DNA of 64,000 nucleotides from Fluviispira multicolorata (GCF_009208585.1 NZ_WFLN01000004.1:310001-374000), one strand, 5' to 3'. Counted from the stretch's first letter, positions 25,680 through 34,786 are shown. Notes: generated by a model not told the origin, from the letters alone. Made by a program: numbers and translations.

Positions 25680-27188
25680 ATGAGCGATTTTATTCTTTCC
25701 ATTGACGAAGGTACCACCGGAATTCAAGCATCATTTTTTAGCATGACCGATTTTTCAATGCATGGGAATAATAAAATAGAATTTCCACAAATTTATCCTC
25801 GCCCTGGGTTGGTTGAGCACAATCCTGAAGATATTTGGAACACGACTTTAAAAGCAATTGAGAATAGTATCAAATTTGCAGAAGGTGAAAATAAATTTTT
25901 TTCAAAAAAGAATATTTCTGCAATTGGTATTACCAATCAAAGAGAAACCTGTCTGGCTTGGAATAAGAAAACAGGCGAAATTGCAGGGAATGCAATCGTG
26001 TGGCAGGACAGACGGACTTCTGAATTTTGTGATTTATTAAAGAAAAATGATTCTGTGCGTAAAATGATTTTACATAAAACAGGATTGGTTTGCGACCCCT
26101 ATTTTAGTGCTTCAAAAATGCATTGGATGCTTGAACACTATGCAAAAGCGAAACAGTGGTCATTAACGGGTGAACTTGCCTTAGGTACTATTGATTCATT
26201 TTTAGTTTGGAGATTGACGGGGGGAGCATCTTTCGTAACAGATCACACAAATGCAAGTCGTACAATGCTCTATAATTTACACACAGGAAATTATGATTCT
26301 GAATTATTAAATTTATTTTCAATTCCAGAAAATGCTCTGCCAGAAATTAAACCAAGTATTGGACGATTTGGTTTTACTAAAAATGTTTCTGGTTTGCCTG
26401 ATGGTATTCCCATCACAGGAATTTTAGGCGATCAGCAGGCCGCATTATTTGGGCAAAACTGTGTGCGGTCAGGAGAAGCAAAAATCACCTTTGGAACAGG
26501 CGCATTTTTACTGATGAACACCGGTGAAAGTATTGTTACTTCAGATGAAGGACTTTTAACTACAGTGGCATACAGCACAACACAAAAAAGAACTTTTGCT
26601 CTAGAAGGATCAGCATTTATTGCGGGAGCTGCTGTTCAATTTTTAAGAGATAATTTTGGCTGGGTTAAAAATTCTTCGGAGAGTGCAGAGTTGGCCATGG
26701 GGTATCCGCGCGATGAAGATGTTTTATTTATCCCATCTCTTGCAGGATTAGGCGCACCTTATTGGAATCCGCAAGCTCGTGGAGTGCTTTTTGGAATGAC
26801 GAGAGGAACTCAAAAATCACAAATTATTCGTGCTGTTTTAGAAAGTATTGCATTGCAAAATGTTCAGCTGTTACGTTTGATGGAAAAAGTAAGTCATCAA
26901 AAAATAATTCGAGTTGGAGTGGATGGCGGTGCCTCACGTAATGATTTCCTAATGCAATTTCAGTCTAATATTTTACAAACTACCTTAGTGAGACCCACAA
27001 ATATTGAGACAACTTCTTTAGGCGCAGCAATGGCAGCTTGTGTGGGAGTGTTAGAAGAAGATGTTGAATTTAATAAAGTAGAGGTGGCAAAAGAATTTAA
27101 ACCAGAAATGCCCGGAGCCCTTGCAAATGCAAGTCTATATAAATGGTTGAAAGCAGTTGATTGCGTAAATGCTTTTTATAAAAAATAA
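25680..27188 (+). CDS. glpK: Glycerol kinase
   Basis: A 502-residue FGGY-family kinase phosphorylating glycerol to sn-glycerol 3-phosphate. Domain 1 opens with LSIDEGTTGIQASFF (phosphate loop; many GlpK have DQGTTSS). GITNQRETCLAW and AIVWQDRRT contain the glycerol-contacting Arg-Glu and surrounding residues. GILGDQQAALFGQ carries the catalytic Asp, and GVDGGASRNDFLMQ closes the second ATPase domain. AGGAG lies 7 nt before the ATG. It is divergent from nagZ with about 41 bp between, and is not accompanied by glpF or glpD. Full length for the family. Confidence 0.95.
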   Translation: MSDFILSIDEGTTGIQASFFSMTDFSMHGNNKIEFPQIYPRPGLVEHNPEDIWNTTLKAIENSIKFAEGENKFFSKKNISAIGITNQRETCLAWNKKTGEIAGNAIVWQDRRTSEFCDLLKKNDSVRKMILHKTGLVCDPYFSASKMHWMLEHYAKAKQWSLTGELALGTIDSFLVWRLTGGASFVTDHTNASRTMLYNLHTGNYDSELLNLFSIPENALPEIKPSIGRFGFTKNVSGLPDGIPITGILGDQQAALFGQNCVRSGEAKITFGTGAFLLMNTGESIVTSDEGLLTTVAYSTTQKRTFALEGSAFIAGAAVQFLRDNFGWVKNSSESAELAMGYPRDEDVLFIPSLAGLGAPYWNPQARGVLFGMTRGTQKSQIIRAVLESIALQNVQLLRLMEKVSHQKIIRVGVDGGASRNDFLMQFQSNILQTTLVRPTNIETTSLGAAMAACVGVLEEDVEFNKVEVAKEFKPEMPGALANASLYKWLKAVDCVNAFYKK

Positions 27189-27232
27189 ATTATATTTAAA
27201 TATTTCCTTTAATAAAATAAAAATATAAAAAA

Positions 27233-27255
27233 ATCTCCTCTTTTAAAGAGGAGAT
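27233..27255 (-). terminator. Rho-independent terminator of hsp20
   Basis: Perfect 10-bp arms ATCTCCTCTT and AAGAGGAGAT surround TTA. On the minus strand the stem is followed by at least six T. It begins 7 nt beyond the hsp20 stop. For glpK, arriving from the other side, no T-run follows the stem, so it mainly serves hsp20. Confidence 0.85.
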
Positions 27256-27261
27256 AAAAAG

Positions 27262-27711
27262 TTATGACTTGATTTCAATTTTTTTCACTTCGTCCTTTTT
27301 TTCAGTTTCTTTTTCAACCTTTACAGTAAGAACTCCATTTTTAAAGGATGCTTCGATATTTTCGTCATTAATACTTCCTTGAAATTCGAAGGTTCTATTG
27401 AATTTACCATTCACAATTTCTTGATGATAGAATTTGTGATTTTCATTTTGATTGATATTCTTTTTTTCACCTGAAATGGAAAGCATATTTTTTTCCAGTG
27501 AAATTTGAATGTCACTTTGTTCAATACCCGCAAGTTCCATAGTAATATAGAAGTTATTTTTATCTTCATATAAATCTGTACTTGGATTTATATTTGTAAA
27601 GTCTTCTTTTTTATTACGGACTAAAGTATTTAAAAGATTGCCAAAATCATTTTGGAGTGCAAAAAATGGTTCTAAAGTTTCGTAGTTCTTTGCAAACTTT
27701 CTAATATACAT
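27262..27711 (-). CDS. Small heat-shock protein, Hsp20/alpha-crystallin family
   Basis: A 149-residue holdase chaperone that keeps unfolding proteins soluble. The alpha-crystallin domain spans about 40-135 (NFYITMELAGIEQSDI, then SISGEKK and FKNGVLTVKV), and the C-terminal tail has an I-x-I motif (IEI) that packs into neighbouring subunits. The hydrophobic N-terminal arm is rich in Phe and Leu. GGAG lies 5-6 nt before the ATG. It is monocistronic, ending at a strong terminator. Heat-shock control is likely for the family, but I see no recognisable heat-shock promoter or ROSE element upstream. Confidence 0.92.
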   Translation of the reverse strand: MYIRKFAKNYETLEPFFALQNDFGNLLNTLVRNKKEDFTNINPSTDLYEDKNNFYITMELAGIEQSDIQISLEKNMLSISGEKKNINQNENHKFYHQEIVNGKFNRTFEFQGSINDENIEASFKNGVLTVKVEKETEKKDEVKKIEIKS

Positions 27712-27905
27712 ACTGTTCTCCTTTATTGTTAGATTTGAAAAATTCCCTTTCTCATATAAAGGAACATAACCCGAATAAAAATTTGTAAAGGTCTGTTAAC
27801 TTAATTTTTTGACAATTTATTTTTATTGTTTTTTTTTATATATGAGGTATTGACAAATAGTTATGCCGTTTAATTTAAACAGAACTATTTTAATAATTTG
27901 AATAT

Positions 27906-29105
27906 TTATTTCATATAAGTCAATGGAACTTTAAAACTATACTGGTAAGGTGTTGATGTGACAATGGGTGTGTAAGGGCTGGCAGCTGTGGTATTAGAAG
28001 CTAAAAAATTTTCACTATCAAGTAAATAGGCATCGAGAAAGTAGCTTGTTCCAGCTGTAAGTGCTGTGAGATCGGTAAAGATATTTGTAATATTCATATT
28101 GCAAGTTTGAAAAGGATATACAATCGCTCCGTGTGTTCCTGATACTGACAAAGTGATTTGGCATTTAGCAACAAATGAACGGTTGTTAGAATTTGATTGA
28201 CTGTTTGGATAAAAGCTCGTCATTCCTGAGCTTATATCTGGAGGCGAAAACGTATATGAAGCAATGTCAGCATAACGTGGATTTCTATTCAAAGAATCGC
28301 GTCGCGTGGCAATGGAAATTTCATCATCTAAAAAGCTATCTGTGCTTTCGTTCATGGGAGTGAGGGTTCCTGCTCCACCAATTTGCATAAAATAAAACTT
28401 AGCAGTTGAAGATCCTTTTGGTAAAGTTGGGGTAAATATTTGCGTTGTGCCGTCAGTCGTTACAACCCGAAAGCGAAATTGCCCAGAACTGCTGTAAATT
28501 GGAATGTCTGTTGGATATCTGCCGCCTGAATCGACGGATTCAGACAGAGGTGTTTTTTTACAAGGATCTATAATTGAACTTTTGCTTATGACATCTTCTA
28601 GGTAAACAGTCGCATTTGCCGCATTTGCATTTGATGAATCTAATATTTTAAAACCAAAATGATCAAAATTTACGAGCGTAAAAGGGTTTGGGAAATTAAT
28701 GTCGATGGAACTTGTTGTTTCGTCTATAGATAAAGTTTGTGTGAGTTCAGTATAAAGCACGGAAGTGGTTTGATTATTGTTTGAATTGCACTGCTGCGCA
28801 AGAGTTTGACTTCCCGATAGACCAATAGCGAGATAACCAATTGTCAATGTGAGAGAGGTGGCAACAGGTAAAGAAATTGTATTTGCACCAGCTTGTAAAG
28901 TTCCTGTAAAGGAAAACCCTGCATTGCTTGTGATGGAAATGGGGATGTGGAATGGAGCAAAGGATGTAAAAGTAGAATAATTACTAAACTTAGGTAGATT
29001 AGGGCTTTTTAATTTAAAACCAAGGTTTTGTGTTTTTAAATTGCCACAACTAAAAATAATAGAAGAAATAAATATATAAAAAAATGAAATAAAGATTTTT
29101 GACAT
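27906..29105 (-). CDS. Hypothetical envelope lipoprotein
   Basis: A 399-residue protein with a lipoprotein-like signal ending IIFSC (Cys20; Phe at -2 is unusual for a lipobox). The mature part is Ser/Thr/Asn-rich with extended beta-type sequence and several Cys (LAQQCNSN, DPCKKT, FVAKC, QTCNMN) that could pair in the periplasm. It has no catalytic motif I recognise. The start is ATG 29105, with AGGA about 6 nt upstream. It lies 110 bp after khpA on the same strand. A surface-exposed or structural role is possible, but not supported by anything specific. Confidence 0.55.
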   Translation of the reverse strand: MSKIFISFFYIFISSIIFSCGNLKTQNLGFKLKSPNLPKFSNYSTFTSFAPFHIPISITSNAGFSFTGTLQAGANTISLPVATSLTLTIGYLAIGLSGSQTLAQQCNSNNNQTTSVLYTELTQTLSIDETTSSIDINFPNPFTLVNFDHFGFKILDSSNANAANATVYLEDVISKSSIIDPCKKTPLSESVDSGGRYPTDIPIYSSSGQFRFRVVTTDGTTQIFTPTLPKGSSTAKFYFMQIGGAGTLTPMNESTDSFLDDEISIATRRDSLNRNPRYADIASYTFSPPDISSGMTSFYPNSQSNSNNRSFVAKCQITLSVSGTHGAIVYPFQTCNMNITNIFTDLTALTAGTSYFLDAYLLDSENFLASNTTAASPYTPIVTSTPYQYSFKVPLTYMK

Positions 29106-29215
29106 ATTCTTTCCTATCAAAATGAATGTATTTTTATTTTCGAGTATAACATTTATTTATAAATATAGGAAAGAATTTTTTGACAATAAAATGATAACTA
29201 AAAGAGGCAAAAATT

Positions 29216-29473
29216 TTATTCGTCAATTATATGTAAAATATAACGTTTATTCATTTTGGCAGCACCACAATTTAAAATGGTGCGAATCGCATCGGCGGTA
29301 CGACCGCTTTTTCCAATTATTTTACCAACATCTTCTTTTGCTACTTTAAGTTCGATGACATTTGTCTGAGCGCCATTTATTTCGTTGATTTCGACCTTTT
29401 CGGCATTATCAACGAGAGATTTTGCAACGTATTCGATTAATTCTCGCATGGAGGCCGCTGCGGCTATGGACAT
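29216..29473 (-). CDS. khpA: KH-domain RNA-binding protein KhpA
   Basis: An 85-residue protein consisting of one KH domain. The sequence ELIEYVAKSLVDN, then NVIELKVAKEDVGKIIG with the GKSGR loop (GxxG nucleic-acid clamp) and TADAIRTIL matches KhpA/YlqC, which binds small RNAs and mRNAs, often with KhpB, and affects cell division or elongation in Gram-positives. GGGAG 6 nt before ATG 29473 decides the start. KhpA often lies next to rpsP, rimM or trmD; here it stands beside a lipoprotein and is divergent from the siroheme-type gene. Confidence 0.9.
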   Translation of the reverse strand: MSIAAAASMRELIEYVAKSLVDNAEKVEINEINGAQTNVIELKVAKEDVGKIIGKSGRTADAIRTILNCGAAKMNKRYILHIIDE

Positions 29474-29659
29474 GGACAACTCCCTTCACAGTATTAACAA
29501 GTTCCACAAGAGCAAAAATACCACAAAGTATTAACTCGGGTTTTGGCGATCGATGCTTTAGTAACCAAAATAAAATTATATTTCAAGCAATCTATGCCGC
29601 CTCAAGTTCTTACTCAAGCTATACGATACGCTATAGTACTGTAGTCTGGGGGAAAAAGA

Positions 29660-31237
29660 GTGGACTCGCAGCAATTTGAACTTAAAAATGGTAATTTGTT
29701 TGTCCTTGCAGAAGCTGCTGGTGGAGTTTATAATGGCGGGCAATTACGCTTAATTTGTGAAGTTGCTGAAGATGTTTCTGCTTTTTTAAAAGTGACTGAA
29801 GATCAACGTATTGGTTTTACTGTCCCTAAAGATAAAATTTCTGATGTTCAGGCTCGTTTGGCGAAGTCTGGAATATTAGTCAAACATTATAGAAGTTTTT
29901 CAACCCTTTCCCCCAAGGCTTGCCTCGGAGAACTCTGTCCAAAATGTGAACAGGATGCACTCGGTGATGCAATTGAGATTTCTCCATTTTTGAACGAAAA
30001 GTTTAAATCAACTTTTTCAACTTTAAATATTGGAATGAATGGTTGTGCAACGGCATGTGTAGCATCTTCAACAGATGAGGTTCATATCGTGGGTGATAAG
30101 GATGGGTATAAAATATATATTGGAGGTCGATCCTGCGAACCTCCCCAAGTTGCTCAACTGGCCGTTGAAAAAGTACCACGTAAAAAAATTGGCTTGGCCA
30201 TTGCAGATATTTTAGAAGTTTACTCAAAGAATAAACAAGATGAAGAGAAAATTGTAGATGTGCTTGCTCGTATTGGCATGGAAGAGTTTGCAAGCGTATT
30301 GGCAAAACATGTGAATGGGGAAGAGGCTGCATCTGCTGAAGATGAAGCTCCTATCATGGATGCCTCTGCTCCCGCACCCGAAAGTGAAGTCCCAGACATG
30401 GATGATGCAGTAGAATCTCCCCCTGCTGAGGGCGAAGCTCCTCCTATAAACGCGGCTCCAGTAGATGAAGCTCCTGCAGAAATGCCTGCAGAACCTGCTG
30501 TGGATGTAACCGCTGACACGCCACCTATGGAAGCCGCAGCAGATGTAGAAATGCCAGCAGAGGAAACTCCTCCAGCTGAAGAAACTGCTGCAGAAGCGCC
30601 TGTTGTAGCGGAAGAAATGCCTGCAGAAGTTCCAGCTGAAGAAGCCGCTGCAGAAATACCATCTGCAGAAGGAGAAATGCCAGCAGAGGAAGCTCCTGTT
30701 GCAGAGGAAGCTCCTGTTGCAGAGGAAGGTGGTGAAGCGCAAGTTGATGCATCTGCAGAATCCTCTTCTCCAACTGAAATGAAAGATCTTGAAATTGTTG
30801 ATGATATAGGAGAAGGCGATGCCTCTCCGCAACCTATTGACCATGGACTTGAAGAGGCTGAAGTTGCAGCAGGGGGAGAAGGAGCGGCGCCTGCTGAAGT
30901 GAGTCCTGAAGAAGCTCTGAATGAAGATATTGGCGAATCAGGATTAGATGACAACTCAAGAGTGGGTGAAGGCGCCTTTCGCAATAGAAAAACACGTATT
31001 CAAATTCGTGGCGCACATTTATCAATCACTTTAGCGGATGGTTCTGACTTTATGCTTCCATTTAATGCTTTAGATGAAGGACGTGTTATTGAAATGGAAA
31101 TTGAAGATGAAAGTTTTGTGTTAGAAACAGTTGACGGAAAACTCTGTGTTAAATCGGGCGAGTTCGAGATGCATATTCCTTTGACGCACGGGACTTCTTC
31201 AGAGTTAGAAGAAGACGAGGCAGCCACCGCCGCTTGA
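29660..31237 (+). CDS. Nitrite/sulfite-reductase-like half-domain protein with Ala/Pro/Glu-rich linker
   Basis: A 525-residue protein in three parts. Residues 1-75 resemble the ferredoxin-like NIR_SIR half domain (EDQRIGFTVPKDKI). Residues 80-165 carry two Cys clusters, ACLGELCPKC (Cys88, 93, 96) and MNGCATAC (Cys129, 133), followed by IYIGG, the pattern that ligates 4Fe-4S and siroheme in sulfite and nitrite reductases. A low-complexity segment rich in Ala, Pro and Glu (about 220-425) leads to an unfamiliar C-terminal beta domain (about 430-512). Only one half-repeat is present, unlike full reductases. The GTG start has GGGG 9 nt upstream. The convergent gene overlaps its 3' end by 89 bp. 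Confidence 0.7.
   Translation: MDSQQFELKNGNLFVLAEAAGGVYNGGQLRLICEVAEDVSAFLKVTEDQRIGFTVPKDKISDVQARLAKSGILVKHYRSFSTLSPKACLGELCPKCEQDALGDAIEISPFLNEKFKSTFSTLNIGMNGCATACVASSTDEVHIVGDKDGYKIYIGGRSCEPPQVAQLAVEKVPRKKIGLAIADILEVYSKNKQDEEKIVDVLARIGMEEFASVLAKHVNGEEAASAEDEAPIMDASAPAPESEVPDMDDAVESPPAEGEAPPINAAPVDEAPAEMPAEPAVDVTADTPPMEAAADVEMPAEETPPAEETAAEAPVVAEEMPAEVPAEEAAAEIPSAEGEMPAEEAPVAEEAPVAEEGGEAQVDASAESSSPTEMKDLEIVDDIGEGDASPQPIDHGLEEAEVAAGGEGAAPAEVSPEEALNEDIGESGLDDNSRVGEGAFRNRKTRIQIRGAHLSITLADGSDFMLPFNALDEGRVIEMEIEDESFVLETVDGKLCVKSGEFEMHIPLTHGTSSELEEDEAATAA
30683..30728 (+). repeat. 18-bp tandem repeat in the linker of the siroheme-type protein
   Basis: The unit GCAGAGGAAGCTCCTGTT occurs at 30683-30700 and 30701-30718 with a partial third copy, encoding a repeated A-E-E-A-P-V. 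Less perfect related repeats fill much of 30420-30730, which makes linker length variable by recombination or slippage. Confidence 0.75.
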
Positions 31238-31952
31238 GCTGTTTTAATCTATCGATTTCAGTACAAATTTTTGGAAAAAGATCATGACCTTCTTCGGTCA
31301 TGATAAGTTTTTTAGGAAAGTTTTTTTCGTACCAAATGATTTTTATTTTTGTTTTTTTATAATATTCTTCATCGCTTAACATTCCAAAATGTTCCCAGTA
31401 ATATGTTTTTTTACCAAGTTTTATTGTAAAGTCAGGATAATATGTTTTTCCATCTGCTGATAGAGCCAATTCGTATTCAAAATCAATTTTATTTTCAAAT
31501 AATTTTTCAGCAATAAAAACTTCGCTTTTACTGCGAACTTTTAGGCCAAATGAAGTTAAAATCTGAGGTGAACCAAATGATGATAAGTTTTTTGGGGTTT
31601 TGCTTTCGCTAACAGTCGTTTTTTGGTTTTTGATTTTTAAAGAGAATAATAATTTTAAATATAAGAAGAATCCTTTAAACCTTTGCATTATCCAAGTTAA
31701 AGTGTATTGAAATAAAACTAAGCAAATTAAAAATAACGAGAATTTAAATAAAAAAAGATCATTTTTTTGTTCCAATAGATAATTAAAAATAAAATATAAG
31801 TTTAAAAGTATAAGAATAGTTTTTATTTTTTTATTTGCAGTTGGAAAAAGAAGAGTTAGGTGCAAAATAAGGATAAAAAGTGATGCAAAGAAAAATTTTA
31901 AAATAAACACTTGATGTGCATGATAAAACTCGAGTAGAGATTGAGGTAACAT
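31149..31952 (-). CDS. Membrane-anchored PD-(D/E)XK nuclease-like protein
   Basis: A 267-residue protein with two to three TM helices (about 17-36, 44-60, 68-88) followed by a soluble domain (about 130-235). The soluble part contains KVRSKSEVFIAEKL (Glu144), YYPDFTI (Asp174) and YYWEHFG (Glu187, His188), then KIIWYEKN. I know this order from PD-(D/E)XK nuclease-like domains (SKSE...PDF...WEH). If active it would cut DNA at or near the membrane; uptake, defence and repair are all conceivable. AGGA lies 7 nt before the ATG. Its 3' end overlaps the convergent gene by 89 bp. PAP2 lies 50 bp upstream on the same strand. Confidence 0.65.
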   Translation of the reverse strand: MLPQSLLEFYHAHQVFILKFFFASLFILILHLTLLFPTANKKIKTILILLNLYFIFNYLLEQKNDLFLFKFSLFLICLVLFQYTLTWIMQRFKGFFLYLKLLFSLKIKNQKTTVSESKTPKNLSSFGSPQILTSFGLKVRSKSEVFIAEKLFENKIDFEYELALSADGKTYYPDFTIKLGKKTYYWEHFGMLSDEEYYKKTKIKIIWYEKNFPKKLIMTEEGHDLFPKICTEIDRLKQLKRRWLPRLLLTLKKSRASKEYASRTRPI

Positions 31953-31976
31953 CCTTGTTTCCTAACCATTTTAATT

Positions 31977-31996
31977 CTCTTTTAATATTAAAAGAG
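31977..31996. repeat. 20-bp perfect palindrome between the PAP2 and nuclease-like genes
   Basis: The arms CTCTTTTAAT and ATTAAAAGAG meet without a loop, and further partly matched AATT/AATT flanks extend the symmetry. It lies between the PAP2 stop and the nuclease-like start on the minus strand. With no T-run it resembles an operator or mRNA-stabilising hairpin more than a terminator. Confidence 0.55.
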
Positions 31997-32002
31997 AGAG
32001 AA

Positions 32003-32563
32003 TTACTTTCTCTTTTTTAAGGGTTTCACAAAAATAAGCCCTCCAAGACAGCAAAGAATAACAGCTGCAATGACATCTGTAGGCCAGTGAGCAAAGGAGT
32101 AGATGCGGCTAAATCCTACAAAAGCTGCTAGAGGGACAGCAATAATTGCATATTTTAATCCGTAACGGAGTGCTAAAAAAACCGCTCCTGAAAAAGCTCC
32201 CGCTGTGTGACCGCTTGGAAAACTCATGCTGCCACCGCGTGGGCGTGTGTCGTCGATACCAAACACATTGCTTAAGCCTAGCTTAAATGCCCAAGTGATA
32301 CCAACTACAAAAATAAGTACTTTTATCATTTGCAAGGCACCGACTTTATCCTTTTTCCAAAGAACGGGTACGAGTGCATACATAGGAATAGCTATTTGAA
32401 AAATGGTTCCTACGATTTCGATCCAAGTTTCAAATGGTTCTTTATAGTTTAAAAAAACATTAATAAGAATAACAAGAGATAAGCAAAAGAAAAACGTTAC
32501 ATTTGTGTTGTGTGAAGTGGACTTATTTATTATTTTTTTAGATTTATTTACAAGTGGAGACAT
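32003..32563 (-). CDS. PAP2-family membrane phosphatase
   Basis: A 186-residue membrane protein with about five TM helices and the type-2 phosphatidic-acid phosphatase motifs: RPRGGSMSFPSGHT (motif 2 with His) and SRIYSFAHWPTD (motif 3, S-R-x5-H-x3-D). Members dephosphorylate undecaprenyl pyrophosphate, phosphatidic acid or lipid A; the specific substrate is not determined. AAGGT lies 5 nt before the ATG, and the gene begins 3 bp after the transketolase stop, so it belongs to that run. Its C-terminus is Lys/Arg-rich. Confidence 0.88.
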   Translation of the reverse strand: MSPLVNKSKKIINKSTSHNTNVTFFFCLSLVILINVFLNYKEPFETWIEIVGTIFQIAIPMYALVPVLWKKDKVGALQMIKVLIFVVGITWAFKLGLSNVFGIDDTRPRGGSMSFPSGHTAGAFSGAVFLALRYGLKYAIIAVPLAAFVGFSRIYSFAHWPTDVIAAVILCCLGGLIFVKPLKKRK

Positions 32564-32566
32564 AAG

Positions 32567-34666
32567 TTACCTTAAATTCATTTGATTGAGAACGAAAGAA
32601 CAAAACGCTTCGGGTGTAAAGCCAAAATGTTTTGCAAGTACAGAAGCGGGAGCAGAGCTGCCAAAAGTTTTCATACTAAAAATAGCACCATTGCGGCCAA
32701 CTATTTCTCCCCAACTTTGCGGAGAGCCTGCTTCGATTGCATAAATTGGATATTCTTTAGGAACAAGCTTATTTAAAGTGACAGGATTTTCAACCAATAC
32801 TTGTGGTGCTTGTGCGCTGACAACACGAACAGAGAGCTTTACTTTTTCTCCTGATGCAGTTTCTGACATTTTACTTTCAAGTAATTTTGCGGTATTTAAT
32901 GCAATAATAACTTCACTTCCAGCAGCAATTAAAACAATTTTATGTGCTTGGTTTTCGTTGGAAAAATCTTTTAAAAGATAGGCACCTTTTTTAATGCCCT
33001 CTTTTATGTCATCTTTGTTACGCTGCTCTGGCAAATGAGAATCAATATCTTCGAGATCTTGGCGTGTTAATAATAAAGCTGTAGGTTTATTTTCTGATAA
33101 GATTGCATTTTCCCAAGCTACAAAAGTTTCAACAATATCGGCAGGACGATAAACATTGAGATCCGGAATGGCTCTTAATGCGGCTGCATGTTCGATAGGT
33201 TGATGAGTTGGGCCATCTTCACCTACAGCATAGCTGTCGTGGGTTAAAATAAAGAGTGTTGGAATTTTCATAAGGGCAGCAAGACGGATTGCAGGACGCA
33301 TATAGTCCGAAAAAACAGCAAATGTTGCGCAGAATGCACGTAAACCACCGTGAAGAGTGATGCCATTGCAAATAGCTGCCATGCCATGTTCACGCACTCC
33401 AAAATGAATATTTCGGCCAGAGAAATCTTTTGCATTTATAAATGTTGTATTTGGCAAAGTTGTTAAATTGCTGCCAGCTAAATCAGCAGAGCCGCCGACA
33501 AGTGCAGGATTTTCAGCGGCAAGTTCGCAAAGAGCTTTTCCACTTGCTGTGCGGGTTGCCATTTTCCCTTGGGCTAAATTTAAAGTGCTCTCTTGAAAAC
33601 CTTTTAATGAATTATTTTCAAATAAATTTTTCCAAAGGTTATACTTTTCAGGATTTTCTTTTTCCCACTGGCTTGTTACTTTATTGAAGGTTTCAAACCA
33701 GCTTCTTGTTTTTTTTGCGCAAATATTTGCTAGTTTATTTGCAGATTCTATGCAGTAATGAGGAATATAAAATGGTTCTGTATTGGAAACACCTAAATGT
33801 TTTTTAGCATCGATAACATCTTCAGCACTCATTGGATTGCCATGAATTTTAGGTTTGCCCTCCCATTTTGGGGAGCCTTTACCGGGGATGCCTTTACAAA
33901 TAATAAGGGTTGGTCCCGTTTCACCATTTGGCATATTTGAGAAGTGATTTGCTTTGTCCATAGCTTGTGCTAATGAAATAAAGTCATTTCCATCCGCATT
34001 TAATATATTCCAACCATAGGCTTCGTAACGTTTTCCAACATTTTCTGAAAATGAAATATCAATTGTGCCGTCTATTGTAATATTATTTGCATCATAGAGT
34101 ACGATGAGTCTATTGAGTTTTAAGTGTCCCGCAAGGCTGCAGGCTTCAGCACTGACACCTTCCATAAGGCAGCCATCACCTGCGATAACAAATGTTCTAT
34201 GATCTATAAGTGAATGATGAGAGTCATTAAAGCGAGCGGCAAGCATACGCTCTGCAATAGTCATTCCCACAGCATTTGAAATGCCTTGTCCGAGAGGACC
34301 TGTTGTACATTCGATCCCTGCTGTGTGACCAAATTCGGGATGTCCTGGAGTTTTACTGCCAAGTTGTCTAAATTGTGTGAGGTCTTCTTTTGTGAGATCG
34401 TAGCGTGCAAGATGAAGAAGTGCATACTGAAGCATACTTCCATGACCCGCTGAAAGTACGAAGCGATCGCGATCAATCCAGTGCGGTTGTTTTGCATCAT
34501 GATTCATAACTGCAAAATAAAGAAAAGTTCCTAATTCTGCACCACCGAGCGGCAGACCGACATGACCTGATTTCGCTTTTAGGACGGCATCCATGCCGAG
34601 AAGTCTAACTGCGAGTGCAATATTTTCTAAGTCATTCTTGTGTTCTGAAACAAACTGAGTAAACAT
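32567..34666 (-). CDS. tkt: Transketolase
   Basis: A 699-residue thiamin-diphosphate enzyme of the pentose phosphate pathway, moving two-carbon units between sugar phosphates. The TPP-binding segment has AGDGCLMEGVS with a downstream NNITIDG, and the N-terminal region shows GHVGLPLGGAELGT and TPGHPEFGHTAGIE. The pyrimidine domain has NIHFGVREHGMAAICNGI with the catalytic Glu; a C-terminal domain follows. The start is ATG 34666, preceded by GGGAG at 9 nt. It is followed by the PAP2 gene after 3 bp. Length is usual for the family. Confidence 0.97.
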   Translation of the reverse strand: MFTQFVSEHKNDLENIALAVRLLGMDAVLKAKSGHVGLPLGGAELGTFLYFAVMNHDAKQPHWIDRDRFVLSAGHGSMLQYALLHLARYDLTKEDLTQFRQLGSKTPGHPEFGHTAGIECTTGPLGQGISNAVGMTIAERMLAARFNDSHHSLIDHRTFVIAGDGCLMEGVSAEACSLAGHLKLNRLIVLYDANNITIDGTIDISFSENVGKRYEAYGWNILNADGNDFISLAQAMDKANHFSNMPNGETGPTLIICKGIPGKGSPKWEGKPKIHGNPMSAEDVIDAKKHLGVSNTEPFYIPHYCIESANKLANICAKKTRSWFETFNKVTSQWEKENPEKYNLWKNLFENNSLKGFQESTLNLAQGKMATRTASGKALCELAAENPALVGGSADLAGSNLTTLPNTTFINAKDFSGRNIHFGVREHGMAAICNGITLHGGLRAFCATFAVFSDYMRPAIRLAALMKIPTLFILTHDSYAVGEDGPTHQPIEHAAALRAIPDLNVYRPADIVETFVAWENAILSENKPTALLLTRQDLEDIDSHLPEQRNKDDIKEGIKKGAYLLKDFSNENQAHKIVLIAAGSEVIIALNTAKLLESKMSETASGEKVKLSVRVVSAQAPQVLVENPVTLNKLVPKEYPIYAIEAGSPQSWGEIVGRNGAIFSMKTFGSSAPASVLAKHFGFTPEAFCSFVLNQMNLR

Positions 34667-34786
34667 AGGCGCTGTCTCCCGCTTGAGGTAATAATTCTTA
34701 AAACGCCCCAAACCTACATTTAGATTGTTTATTTTTCAACATTTTAGAGCTTTTTTTTAATTTATTGCATATAAAGTTAAGGTTAT

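Noticed and set aside
27772..27905. TTGACA boxes on the plus strand upstream of the 27906 gene end
   Set aside because: They point into the 3' end of a minus-strand gene, so they are likely chance matches in A/T-rich DNA.
30220..31227. Long open frames on the minus strand and in other frames opposite the Ala/Pro/Glu linker
   Set aside because: They arise from G/C-rich repeated codons of the plus-strand gene, have strongly biased Ser/Ala or Phe/Arg composition and no ribosome sites.
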